Shown piece by piece: positions 8,170-15,637 of a stretch of 64,000 nt of DNA (positions within the stretch are counted from its first letter, which is position 1; each line of letters starts with the position of its first letter). This stretch comes from CAVQCT01 sp964371785 (GTDB lineage Bacteria; Zixibacteria; MSB-5A5; GN15; FEB-12): NCBI GenBank assembly GCA_964371785.1, contig CAYJOL010000001.1:124001-188000 (forward strand). The letters run 5' to 3'. The notes below the pieces were generated by a model. The model was not told the origin of the DNA, did not search any database, and saw only the letters and a list, made by a program, of their open reading frames with translations. The position numbers were made by a program, and so were the translations under genes.

Positions 8170-8951
8170 CACGACAACCTGAACAGTATAACTGCGAAGA
8201 TAAAGTTGAATATCAGAATCAGAACCATGGAAATGACCACCGAAGTCGTGGTGGCGAGGCCGACACCCTCGGCGCCACCTTTCGTATTGAAGCCCTCGTA
8301 GCAGCCGACCAATCCGATGATGAATCCAAAAACGCCGGCCTTGATCATCCCGTTATTGAAATCGCGAATGTTAAAGGAGTGCCTGAATCCGTTGAGGAAA
8401 GTTTCCGATGAAATGTCCACGCCGATGATCGAAACCACGAGTCCGCCAAGAATCGCGATGAAGTTTGCGAAGACGACCAGGAACGGGACCATCAGCACAC
8501 AGGCGATCACGCGCGGCATTACCAGATAGCGTATCGGACTGATTCCCATCGATTCAAGAGCGTCGATCTGTTCGGTCACCCGCATGGTGCCGAGTTCGGC
8601 GGTGATACCGGCCCCCACGCGACCGGCGAACACGATCGCCGACAGTACCGGCGCCAGCTCGATCACAACTGCTTTGCCGACCGCATGGCCAAGGAGCCGG
8701 AGCGGAGCGCCAATGAATTTAAATTGATAAGCCGCCTGCCAGGCCGATACCGCGCCTACAAAAACCGAGATTATGGCGATCAGAGGAAGCGATTTGACGC
8801 CCAGTGTGTAGATCTGTCCGAGGATAAGTCCGAATGATCGATGAACCTGCTTGAGTGAAGCTATGACCTTGCCGATCAGGATCACCATCCCGCCGACAGT
8901 ATTAACGAAGTTGACTCCACTGCGTCCAAGTTGTGAAAGGCTGTTGGCCAT
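8169..8951 (-). CDS. mlaE: MlaE-family lipid ABC transporter permease
   Basis: An integral inner-membrane permease of 260 residues with about five to six hydrophobic segments. It carries the MlaE-family core ELAPVLSAIVFAGRVGAG, followed by TEQIDALESMGISPIRYLVMPR, the coupling region that contacts the ATPase. It starts at an ATG with GGAGG a few bases upstream and overlaps mlaF, so the two are translationally coupled. The pair sits between dnaB and radA. A lipid-transport role comes from the family; direction and substrate are not determined. Confidence 0.94.
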   Translation of the reverse strand: MANSLSQLGRSGVNFVNTVGGMVILIGKVIASLKQVHRSFGLILGQIYTLGVKSLPLIAIISVFVGAVSAWQAAYQFKFIGAPLRLLGHAVGKAVVIELAPVLSAIVFAGRVGAGITAELGTMRVTEQIDALESMGISPIRYLVMPRVIACVLMVPFLVVFANFIAILGGLVVSIIGVDISSETFLNGFRHSFNIRDFNNGMIKAGVFGFIIGLVGCYEGFNTKGGAEGVGLATTTSVVISMVLILIFNFIFAVILFRLS

Positions 8952-8959
8952 AAAGCCTC

Positions 8960-10396
8960 CTAGAACGGAGTGATGCTTTTTCCGTCGACCGGCTCGACGC
9001 CGGGAGGAAGTTCCCGGTAGCCTGACGCCTGATTTTCGAATCTGGCGAAATCTTTGATGAAAGTAAGATTCGCCACCCCGGTCGGACCATTTCGCTGCTT
9101 GGCAACAATTATCTCCGCCTTCCCCTCAACCTCAATGTACTTCGGATCGGTCTTTTCCACATGCGCCAGGTAGTGTTCGGGACGATATACGAACATGACT
9201 ACATCCGCGTCCTGTTCAATCGCGCCGGACTCGCGCAGATCTGATAACTGGGGTCTCTTTTCGCCGCCCCGTTGCTCCACCATTCGGGAGAGCTGTGAGC
9301 AGGCGATTATAGGTATTTCAAGTTCCTTGGCCAGAATTTTCATCGCCCGCGAGATTGAGGCAATCTCCTGCTGTCGATTTTCGTAACGGCCCGAAGTGTG
9401 CATCATCTGGATATAATCAACAATAAGCAGCTCAATGTGGAATTGGGCCTTGAGGCGGCGAGCCTTGGCGCGCATCTCAAGCGCCGTCAGGGTTGGCGAA
9501 TCATCGATGAATATAGGCGCCTCCGAAAGCGCCCCGCCGAAAGACGACAGTCGCGACCATTCCTCGTTTTTCAACTTGCCCGCCCGAAGCTTCTGTTGTG
9601 ACACCTTAGCGCGACTGCATAATAAACGAAGCGCAAGCGATTCAGCGGACATTTCGATTGAGAATACCCCTACCCCTTTTTTCAATTCTACCGCGACATA
9701 TTCCGCCATGTTCATCACCAGAGCGGATTTGCCCATCGACGGTCTGCCGGCAACTATTACCAGCTCCCCGCGATGCAGTCCGTTGGTAAGGATATCGATC
9801 TGCTCAAAGCCGGACTTGATTCCCACCAGATCGGAGTGACCGGTCTGGAGATTCTCTATCTGTTCGAAAGTGGACGGCATCAGGTCTTTGATCGACATGA
9901 AACCTTTGCGGAGCCTGCTTTCTGATATGAAAAAGATATTTGACTCGGCGGCATCCAGGAGATCATCGACCGGCTGCTCGTTTGAATAGCAGCTGCGAAT
10001 GATTTCATTGGAAGTCTGAATGAGACGGCGAAGGACTGACTTCTCCAACACGATATTGCAGTGCGTGGAGATATTCGCCGTCGAGGCAATCGCCTCCACC
10101 AACTCTACCAGGTAGACACGACCGCCGACCTTTTCCAAAGTCCCTTCTTTTGCCAGCGCGTTGGCTACCGTGGTGATGTCGGGCGGTTCGGCGTGTTCAT
10201 AAAGACTGAGAATCGCTCTGTAAATAAGCTGGTGTTTCGGATAATAGAAGTGTTCGGGCGTGTCCAGCAATTCGATTGCCATCGAGGTCGCGTCCTGATC
10301 CTTCAGTATGGATCCAAGCACGGCCTGCTCAGCGTCGAGCGACTGCGGCGGCTGTAAATTGTCAGCCGCTTTGTTTTCCTGCGTACGATAGGTCAT
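8960..10396 (-). CDS. dnaB: Replicative DNA helicase DnaB
   Basis: A hexameric 5'-3' helicase that unwinds the replication fork. The 478-residue protein has the N-terminal primase-interacting domain (LDAEQAVLGSIL at 20-31) and a C-terminal RecA-like domain with Walker A GRPSMGKSALVMN, Walker B LLIVDYIQMM and the ISRAMKILAKEL/CSQLSR motifs. No intein interrupts the P-loop, a common insertion site in this gene. The start codon immediately follows the stop codon of the uracil-DNA glycosylase gene, and mlaE begins eight bases after its own stop. Confidence 0.97.
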   Translation of the reverse strand: MTYRTQENKAADNLQPPQSLDAEQAVLGSILKDQDATSMAIELLDTPEHFYYPKHQLIYRAILSLYEHAEPPDITTVANALAKEGTLEKVGGRVYLVELVEAIASTANISTHCNIVLEKSVLRRLIQTSNEIIRSCYSNEQPVDDLLDAAESNIFFISESRLRKGFMSIKDLMPSTFEQIENLQTGHSDLVGIKSGFEQIDILTNGLHRGELVIVAGRPSMGKSALVMNMAEYVAVELKKGVGVFSIEMSAESLALRLLCSRAKVSQQKLRAGKLKNEEWSRLSSFGGALSEAPIFIDDSPTLTALEMRAKARRLKAQFHIELLIVDYIQMMHTSGRYENRQQEIASISRAMKILAKELEIPIIACSQLSRMVEQRGGEKRPQLSDLRESGAIEQDADVVMFVYRPEHYLAHVEKTDPKYIEVEGKAEIIVAKQRNGPTGVANLTFIKDFARFENQASGYRELPPGVEPVDGKSITPF

Positions 10397-11158
10397 TTAT
10401 TTTAGACTGTCCAGACGGGCTTTAAGCATCTGCATGTCTTCCCACGTGTCGCGTTTATACGCCGGAAAACGCAGCAGGGCCGCCGGGTGATAGGTTACAA
10501 TCAATGGTATGCCGCGGAACTCATGCCAGCGCTTCCGAAGTTTGCCCAGCGGCGTCGAAGTTTGCAGCAGCGACTGGGCCGAAATCCGACCCAGAGCGCA
10601 TATCACTTTCGGTTGTATTAGTCTAATCTGCTCGTACAAATACGGAATACAGACGGTCATCTCTTCCGGAAGCGGATCACGATTGTTTGGCGGACGGCTC
10701 TTCAGAATGTTCGTGATGTACACTTCCTGTCGGGACAGCTGAATCGCGGCCAGAATCTTGTCGAGCAATTGACCGGCGCGTCCGACGAACGGTTCTCCCT
10801 TGCGGTCTTCGTCCGCTCCGGGCGCCTCGCCGATAATCATCAAATCGGCTTTAGGATTGCCGACACCATAGACAAATTTAGTCCGCGTCGCATGCAAAGA
10901 ACAAAGCGTGCAGTTCTGAATCGCTTCGCGATGTTCGTCCAAGGATGAATATTGCTTTGCTTCCTTCATAGTAGTTACGCCAAAAAACTCCGACGGGGAC
11001 AAGATAGTCGCAGTCTCCTGAAAATTCAACGCCGTGTCTATATCCGGCAGAGCAGTCATCGGGCGCGGTTTCACGATGACCTCGCCGAGGCCGAGTTCCA
11101 CCTGCGACAACATTGCCCGGTACAACAGCTGGCGGATGTCGTTTATATCATCTTTCAT
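10397..11158 (-). CDS. Family 4-type uracil-DNA glycosylase
   Basis: Removes uracil from DNA to start base-excision repair of deaminated cytosine. The 253 residues show the family-4 signature: catalytic GEAPGADEDRKGEPFVGRAG, a C-terminal TYHPAALLR motif, and cysteines that should bind an Fe-S cluster (CTLC near residue 82, then VCIPY and VICALG). The first ~70 residues are a poorly conserved extension common in FCB-group members. The gene is packed between coaBC (22-base gap) and dnaB (no gap), so a repair enzyme is co-expressed with the helicase. Confidence 0.93.
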   Translation of the reverse strand: MKDDINDIRQLLYRAMLSQVELGLGEVIVKPRPMTALPDIDTALNFQETATILSPSEFFGVTTMKEAKQYSSLDEHREAIQNCTLCSLHATRTKFVYGVGNPKADLMIIGEAPGADEDRKGEPFVGRAGQLLDKILAAIQLSRQEVYITNILKSRPPNNRDPLPEEMTVCIPYLYEQIRLIQPKVICALGRISAQSLLQTSTPLGKLRKRWHEFRGIPLIVTYHPAALLRFPAYKRDTWEDMQMLKARLDSLK

Positions 11159-11180
11159 CTGTCAATTGCTGAAACAGTCG

Positions 11181-12386
11181 TTACATCAGTGAGGCTATAT
11201 AATGAAGTATGTCCTGTGCGATGTCAAGCTTGGATTCCAAAGGAAGCTCAATTGGTTTGCCTGACTGCATAAGAATGGTAACCTGGTTGGTATCATGCTC
11301 GAATCCGGTCTGTTTACCGGGCTGATTGAGCACGATCATGTCGAGATTCTTTTTTACCAGCTTCTCTTTAGCGTTGGCCTGGCCGTTTTCCGTCTCCAGC
11401 GCAAAACCGACGACAATTTGTCCTGCCTTCTTCTTGGCGGCCACGTCTTTTAGAATATCTACGGTCGGTTTGAGCTCAATAGCCAAACTCGTCCCGCTTT
11501 TCTTAATCTTTTGCGGAGCAATCCTGGTCGGGGTAAAGTCCGCAGGGGCGGCCGCCATGATCAGGCAATCTGTCCTGTTGAATTCTCTTTTGACTGCCCG
11601 GTAAAGGTCATCGGTGGACACTACTGAGAGAAAGCGAACCGATTGCGGAGGGTCAAGATGAGTGGGTCCGCTTATCAGGGTGACCTCTGCACCCAATTGC
11701 TCAGCGGCCTGCGCGAGGGCAAACCCCATTTTTCCGGAAGAATGATTGGTGAGATAACGAACGGGATCGACCGCTTCGCGCGTCGGACCGGCGGTAATCA
11801 GAATTTTCTTACCGCTTAGGACTTTTTTTTTTGAGCCTTCAGTAAAGAAAGCTTTGATCGCTTCGAAAATCTGCTCAGGCTCGGCCATTCGGCCGACACC
11901 ATAATGGTCACACGCCATGTTTCCTTCGGTCGGTTCGATGAACCGGTAGCCGATTTCTTTCAGCGTTCTGTAATTCCGTTGCGTGATCTTGTTGGCCCAC
12001 ATTTGCGGATTCATAGCAGGTGCGATGATGACTGGATGCGCACTGGCACAGACAACCGTTGTCAACAGGTCATCGGAAACGCCCGAGGCTACCTTGCCGA
12101 GGAAGTTGGCTGTGGCTGGAGCGATAACTATCAAGTCCGGCCACTCGCCTAAGTCAATATGCCGTGTGGATACAAATTTGTCGGCGGGAAACAGTTCAGT
12201 GGCCACCGGCCGGTCTGACACGCTTTCAAGAGTCAATGGCGTGATAAACTTGGTGGCCGCCTCGGTCATGATGACTTGAACTTCGGCATCCTGTTTTCTC
12301 AAGAATCTGACAAGATACGGGACTTTATAGCAGGCGATCCCACCCGTCAATCCCACCAGGACCTTTTTGCCTTTAAGTCCAGACAT
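11181..12386 (-). CDS. coaBC: Bifunctional phosphopantothenoylcysteine decarboxylase/synthetase
   Basis: Performs two consecutive steps of coenzyme A synthesis: ligation of cysteine to 4'-phosphopantothenate (CoaB) and decarboxylation to 4'-phosphopantetheine (CoaC). The N-terminal flavoprotein CoaC half has GGIACYK, the active-site His in RHIDLGEW, the PAMNPQMW motif and the reactive Cys in GNMACDHYG. The C-terminal CoaB half starts near 190 with ITAGPTREAVDPVR and NHSSGKMG. The length of 401 residues is normal. It begins six bases after smg. Confidence 0.96.
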   Translation of the reverse strand: MSGLKGKKVLVGLTGGIACYKVPYLVRFLRKQDAEVQVIMTEAATKFITPLTLESVSDRPVATELFPADKFVSTRHIDLGEWPDLIVIAPATANFLGKVASGVSDDLLTTVVCASAHPVIIAPAMNPQMWANKITQRNYRTLKEIGYRFIEPTEGNMACDHYGVGRMAEPEQIFEAIKAFFTEGSKKKVLSGKKILITAGPTREAVDPVRYLTNHSSGKMGFALAQAAEQLGAEVTLISGPTHLDPPQSVRFLSVVSTDDLYRAVKREFNRTDCLIMAAAPADFTPTRIAPQKIKKSGTSLAIELKPTVDILKDVAAKKKAGQIVVGFALETENGQANAKEKLVKKNLDMIVLNQPGKQTGFEHDTNQVTILMQSGKPIELPLESKLDIAQDILHYIASLM

Positions 12387-12392
12387 AATTTC

Positions 12393-12866
12393 TTAATTGA
12401 TTGATGTAGCTTGGTCGGTACGAATATCAACTACGGCCTGATCCTCGAACCCATCGAAATCGTCAAAAATGACTGCCGAAGCAATCACTTTGATCTGATC
12501 GAGCGACATCGGTTCGGCGTTGAAGAACGTAATCCGCTCGATTATCATTTCCAGCTGCTCGTCATTTATGACATTGCTGTTCAGCAGCTTAATAAGGAAA
12601 CTATAGGCCTCGGGACATACGCGCAAACGCTCCGATTCGGTCAGGATCCGGATCGACGAGTGCTTCCCGGGAAAATTAGAGAAATATTGCTCGGTCGCAC
12701 CGTTGTATTGGTCCAGAAACCATGTATAGGCAGTAGTTATTTCCTGTTCGGAGTAGCCCATGTTTTGGAGGGCTGAAGATAATTCGTCGGGGGCAGATTT
12801 ATGATCCTCGTTATCCCTCATGAAATCCATAAGGAAAAGTACTATCTCTAAAATTCTATTTCTCAT
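12393..12866 (-). CDS. smg: Smg/DUF494 family protein
   Basis: A 157-residue member of the Smg (DUF494) family, whose biochemical role is unknown. In many proteobacteria smg lies near dprA and topA-like genes. Recognisable features are the N-terminal IVLFLMDFM segment, the L..MGYS.QEI...Y.W helix-turn motif and the C-terminal acidic DDFDGFED stretch. The start is the ATG at 12866, which has GAGAGG just upstream; a TTG 51 bases upstream in frame is the rejected alternative. It is probably the first gene of the leftward run smg to tgt. Confidence 0.85.
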   Translation of the reverse strand: MRNRILEIVLFLMDFMRDNEDHKSAPDELSSALQNMGYSEQEITTAYTWFLDQYNGATEQYFSNFPGKHSSIRILTESERLRVCPEAYSFLIKLLNSNVINDEQLEMIIERITFFNAEPMSLDQIKVIASAVIFDDFDGFEDQAVVDIRTDQATSIN

Positions 12867-12954
12867 GCACCTCTCACAGTTTGCCGGTCTCAAAATGGAA
12901 GATAGTACCCTAAACAATCCTATGCAAGAAATGTTTGGACGACGGCTCAGATTT

Positions 12955-13593
12955 TCACTTTATCTCCTCCCAAGGCGGCAGCTGAAAATCGGATACCGGT
13001 AAGTCGTTATGACCGCTGAAAATAACCGAGATATCCAGCGTCTCGGCTAGTTTCATAAAAAGCGCTTTCGGGCGCTGAATTCTGTAATCATCGAGCTTTA
13101 GGGAGAATTTTGCCCTAATCTGAATCTGATTGTCTGGAGTCCCCTGTTTGGCGATGGTAAATTCAACGGCGGGCCTTATTCGCCTTTTCACGCCGTGGAT
13201 ATAGAAATACCCGTCCCCAACCGCAGAATATGTTTGGCCAGGCAAAATTGTGGGCGGCATGCCGGATACCGAGAGCAACTCGAAATACGCAAACGGATAC
13301 TTGTCCGTATGAAGGTGCTTCTCACGCATATGCTCATCTCTGAGGTCGATCCCGGTTTTCAGGCTGGCCAGGTCTACCTGGAACTTCCCGGTCACGTCAG
13401 ATTCCGGATGGTCAGGATCGAATACAAAACTGCCGATCAAGCGGTTTGTCTTTCCCTGGATGAACTCGAGGGTGGCAGTGGAATTGAACATCACCGTATC
13501 CGTCTCGGGATTAGCCGTCACGGAGTACTGTGCCCCCACAGCATTGATAGCCGAGCCCGCAAGAATGCCGATACCGATTATCAGGGTCTTCAT
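12955..13593 (-). CDS. YceI-family periplasmic lipid-binding protein
   Basis: A secreted lipocalin-like barrel; family members bind long isoprenoid chains such as polyprenyl compounds or quinones. The start taken (ATG at 13593) gives a clean signal peptide (MKTLIIGIGILAGSAINAVGA). The mature part has the family core pattern: GSFVFDPDHPESDVTGKFQVDLASLKTG is split by the typical DEHMREKHLHTDKYP segment, followed by GYFYIHGVKR. Earlier in-frame starts at 13602 (ATG) and 13611 (TTG) exist. It follows the heme-motif lipoprotein gene at 13608-14339 by about 14 bases, so it probably works with that cytochrome-like protein and the heme barrel. Confidence 0.9.
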   Translation of the reverse strand: MKTLIIGIGILAGSAINAVGAQYSVTANPETDTVMFNSTATLEFIQGKTNRLIGSFVFDPDHPESDVTGKFQVDLASLKTGIDLRDEHMREKHLHTDKYPFAYFELLSVSGMPPTILPGQTYSAVGDGYFYIHGVKRRIRPAVEFTIAKQGTPDNQIQIRAKFSLKLDDYRIQRPKALFMKLAETLDISVIFSGHNDLPVSDFQLPPWEEIK

Positions 13594-13607
13594 GTTGCCC
13601 ATCCGTT

Positions 13608-14339
13608 TCAATTATTCTGTGCTCCCTGGTCAATCCAGTCTCTGATGAGATTGATTTGGGTGGTGCTCAGATAGGGTCCGCCGAACGGCATGCGGGCACC
13701 GAATGGAGGAGTGTCAGTGACTTTCAGGTACATGTTACTACTACTTGCGTCGCCCGCCATAACTATCTTTCCGTGAGTTCCGGAAGCGGCCAGCACCTGG
13801 GCATAGGTTGCCGAGCCGAGATTCATTCCGCCGGATACAGATGAGCCACCATGACATCCCGCGGCAAGACATCCGGCTGTCTGAATGATCGGTTGCACGT
13901 CCGTAGAAAACCTCGATCCGTCGTTGTCCCAAATCGTCCCCTGTCCGGACGATTTTGAGATCGTGGCGTTTGCCGGCGATGAAATCTGAAGACTCATGGT
14001 TCGCGCCGCATTGATCGCGGCATCATCGGTCGTGCTAACCTGAATAGTGATGCTCGTGGCCCCCGCGGTGATAGTGTCCTTACCGGACGTGGCGGTGAAG
14101 TTGCTCACCGTTGCCGTCCCGGGTACAGTCGCGTAAGAAAACGATACATCCTCGCTGGAAGATGCGCTCTGGGTCACGGTGAATGTAATCGTACCCCCTT
14201 CGATTGCGGTGCCATCGCTGATTGACAGCGCCGGAGTCGATCCTCCTCCACTGTTGGTCGGCGAGTTTCCGCTGTCGGAACAGCCCAGCGCGAAACCGAC
14301 GCCGGCCGCTCCAATGATCAAGAGATGTTTGAGCTTCAT
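13608..14339 (-). CDS. Calx-beta lipoprotein with single c-type heme domain
   Basis: A 243-residue lipoprotein. The signal peptide ends at lipid-accepting C20 (GFALGC). A serine/glycine linker follows, then a Calx-beta-like domain at about 38-140 and a C-terminal planctomycete-type cytochrome c domain from about 143. The heme site is C157-x4-C162-H163 rather than C-x2-CH, and the likely distal ligand is Met217 in GARMPFGG. The WIDQGAQ ending is typical of these domains. The wider heme-motif spacing is unusual but recurs in this domain family. It lies between the heme-barrel gene and yceI on the same strand. Surface or periplasmic electron transfer is inferred, not shown. Confidence 0.82.
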   Translation of the reverse strand: MKLKHLLIIGAAGVGFALGCSDSGNSPTNSGGGSTPALSISDGTAIEGGTITFTVTQSASSSEDVSFSYATVPGTATVSNFTATSGKDTITAGATSITIQVSTTDDAAINAARTMSLQISSPANATISKSSGQGTIWDNDGSRFSTDVQPIIQTAGCLAAGCHGGSSVSGGMNLGSATYAQVLAASGTHGKIVMAGDASSSNMYLKVTDTPPFGARMPFGGPYLSTTQINLIRDWIDQGAQNN

Positions 14340-14375
14340 GTAGTATTCCTTTCGATTCAGATTGTTTTCATATCG

Positions 14376-15404
14376 CTAGAATCCAAAATGTACCATGAGA
14401 AAATAGTCACTGCCGCCGGCGTTGAATCCTCTGGTGTATCTGGTATAACTCGGTCGAAGTTCAACGAACGGAATCGGGTATAGCTCGGTGGAAAACCGGA
14501 CATATTCATTCACACCGCTGACAGTGCTTCGATCCGGGTCGACAAAATTATATTCGCCGACCAGATACAGACCATAGATGACCCGTGCCGAGAGCTGGCC
14601 ATAGGAGATCAGGCTGTCGTTCGCCCTGCCGACCAGATCAAGTTCCCCCAACGCGGTGAATCGATCGTACGACAATCCACCGAATATCGCTTTGGCATGC
14701 GGAACCGTTCCGTTGCTGCCGTTAATCGTCTCTGAGTACTGCACCGATGCACCGGCAATATATCCGATTGGCTCAAGGTAGCCGACACGATAGGCGTGTG
14801 CGATATAAACCCCTCGGCTGTTGTTGTCATAGACACCGAGCGAAAAATTGACGCCCGAGGCTCTTGCCCCTACCTCGACACCATCGAGATAGCTGCCCGG
14901 ACCGTGGCCGGTAAGTTGCCGGTTGAATGAAGTGTGATCCTGTTGGTGCAGGCCGAATGCCGGAACGAAACGTCCGGCCATGACGTAGGCTTTTTGCTGA
15001 TCTCCCGACCATAGCCCGTAATTTTCGCTGATTCCGTTCTGACCCAATCTAAACAGGTAGGAGAATCCTTTTATCGGTTCGACATTAAGATAGAAATCCG
15101 TTTGCATTCGGAGAACCGACAGGTCCTTGAAAATCAGCGTGCGCGTGTCAAACCCGAAAGAGACGGCGTCGGACAGACGCGGCGAGCGGGCACGCGCCAG
15201 AAGGTACTTCTTGGTAGCTTGCAGGGTAAGTTCGTTCAACGCAATGGAGTGATTTCCATACTCGTTGCGCATTCCGCCGCCGTTCGGGTTGAAATGACAG
15301 CTCTGGCAGGGTTCGGAGTGGTCGGTCGCAAACTTCGGCAATGACAGCGCCGAAGCGGCGAGCAATAACGAAAACGCGGCCAGCGGAGGCAGTATTCTTC
15401 TCAC
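14376..15404 (-). CDS. Outer-membrane beta-barrel with N-terminal heme c motif
   Basis: The 342-residue protein has a signal peptide ending near residue 22, then a single c-type heme attachment motif C33-Q-S-C36-H37 followed by the glycine-rich NPNGGGMRNEYG segment. About 280 residues of alternating barrel-type strands follow, ending in the outer-membrane C-terminal signature HFGF. It therefore appears to be a porin-like barrel with one heme at its periplasmic N-terminus. The start is a GTG at 15404 with AAAGGTGA suitably placed upstream. It heads a three-gene cluster with a heme-motif lipoprotein and YceI. I recognise the CxxCH-plus-NPxGGG head as recurring in environmental bacteria, but know no assigned function. 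Confidence 0.78.
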   Translation of the reverse strand: MRRILPPLAAFSLLLAASALSLPKFATDHSEPCQSCHFNPNGGGMRNEYGNHSIALNELTLQATKKYLLARARSPRLSDAVSFGFDTRTLIFKDLSVLRMQTDFYLNVEPIKGFSYLFRLGQNGISENYGLWSGDQQKAYVMAGRFVPAFGLHQQDHTSFNRQLTGHGPGSYLDGVEVGARASGVNFSLGVYDNNSRGVYIAHAYRVGYLEPIGYIAGASVQYSETINGSNGTVPHAKAIFGGLSYDRFTALGELDLVGRANDSLISYGQLSARVIYGLYLVGEYNFVDPDRSTVSGVNEYVRFSTELYPIPFVELRPSYTRYTRGFNAGGSDYFLMVHFGF

Positions 15405-15480
15405 AACAGTTCACCTTTCGGGCAAAGCGCGGACTATGAGTTGGCAACCACAACACTTCCCCCGCCCGCATCCCTTATAA

Positions 15481-15506
15481 TAGACAGCGTTTATCTATGC
15501 AGTCTA
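15481..15506. promoter_or_regulatory. Inverted repeat over the putative heme-cluster promoter
   Basis: TAGACAGC and GCAGTCTA form a 7-of-8 inverted repeat around 10 bases. On the minus strand it overlaps a plausible promoter (TAGACT, 18-bp spacer, TATTAT) about 75 bases upstream of the heme-barrel gene. A second perfect palindrome, CCCTCA-C-TGAGGG, lies at 15531-15543. Confidence 0.4.
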
Positions 15507-15580
15507 TTTACGTTATTTGTCCGTACAGAGCCCTCACTGAGGGAAATAGTACGTTGAGGGTGGAAAAAAGGAGCGTGGAT

Positions 15581-15619
15581 AAACAAAAAGCCTGCTTTCC
15601 GTTACGGCAAGCAGGCTTT
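15581..15619 (-). terminator. Rho-independent terminator after purH
   Basis: An 11-bp perfect stem (AAAGCCTGCTT with AAGCAGGCTTT, 15587-15597 and 15609-15619) is followed on the minus strand by TTTGTTT. It lies directly downstream of the purH stop codon and closes the gatA-purH operon. Confidence 0.9.
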
Positions 15620-15637
15620 CATTTGGAAATATGCTGG

